Assembly (NCBI GenBank): GCA_003117195.1
Contig: BDSI01000192.1
Location: forward strand, 104,882-168,881
Origin: Eudorina sp. 2006-703-Eu-15
Taxonomy: Eukaryota; Chlorophyta; Chlorophyceae; Chlamydomonadales; Volvocaceae
Reading direction: 5' to 3'
Length of the DNA: 64,000 nt
A model generated the notes under the pieces. The model was not told the origin of the DNA. It saw only the letters and a list, made by a program, of their open reading frames with translations, and did no database searches. The position numbers and the translations under genes were made by a program. Of this stretch, positions 63,925 to 64,000 are shown piece by piece; position 1 is the first letter of the stretch, and every line of letters begins with the position of its first letter.

Positions 63925-64000
63925 GGGGTGGGGTGGGGTGGGGTGGGTGGGGTGGGGTGGGTGGGGTGGGGTGGGGTGGGGTGGGGTGGGGTGGGGTGGG
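63757..64000 (+). repeat. (GGGGT)n satellite broken by a ~85-base poly-G run
   Basis: GGGGT pentamers flank an uninterrupted G run from about 63840 to 63923, directly after the donor at 63729. Length and even the presence of the G run may be assembly or sequencing artefacts. Confidence 0.9.

Noticed and set aside
1..64000. tRNA, rRNA, CRISPR arrays, bacterial operons or viral genes
   Set aside because: No cloverleaf, rRNA core or spacer-repeat array was recognised, and the spliced gene structures exclude a prokaryotic source.

Overview
This window looks like nuclear DNA of a green alga close to Chlamydomonas and Volvox (volvocine Chlorophyceae). Three things point that way. The sequence is very GC-rich with AT-richer islands upstream of genes. 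The genes are split by many short introns that start GT(G-rich) and end (C/T-rich)AG. The chloroplast-targeted photosystem II factor PSB27 is encoded in the nucleus, and TGTAA-type poly(A) signals follow several stop codons. The species cannot be named from the sequence alone. All gene models were spliced by hand, and every exon join was checked to keep reading frame.

Layout: (1) 59-5222 (+) is the 3' end of a large enzyme, probably a type I polyketide or fatty-acid-type synthase, with successive thioesterase-like domains. (2) 5.2-8.8 kb is intergenic: a 3' UTR, repeated ~150-bp units, a 30-bp minisatellite and a 237-bp hAT-like MITE inserted in it. (3) 8830-25587 (+) is a 22-exon gene for a 1,696-residue protein with an N-myristoylation-type start, low-complexity linkers and universal-stress-protein-like domains at the C terminus. 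(4) 25.6-30 kb has no convincing gene. (5) 29975-43485 (+) is a 19-exon gene for a ~2,008-residue protein with a von Willebrand A domain (MIDAS intact) and long coiled coils. (6) 43.5-46.7 kb is the space between convergent genes. (7) 46703-49230 (-) is PSB27. (8) 50720-59019 (-) is a 12-exon voltage-gated, cyclic-nucleotide-binding K+ channel. (9) From about 59751 to beyond the right edge (+) is a LOTUS/OST-HTH protein with a NO VEIN-like region, divergent from the channel.

The genes do not form a pathway; this is an ordinary eukaryotic stretch of unrelated genes. The most unusual content is in the introns. A short interspersed element (family A below) occurs about 17 times across three genes, nearly always with its G-rich end towards the 5' splice site or its C-rich end towards the 3' splice site. 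A second family (B) follows the same rule, and one large intronic minisatellite appears to be a tandem expansion of the family A end. Together these look like introner-like or intron-end-associated elements and are the best candidate for something new in the window.
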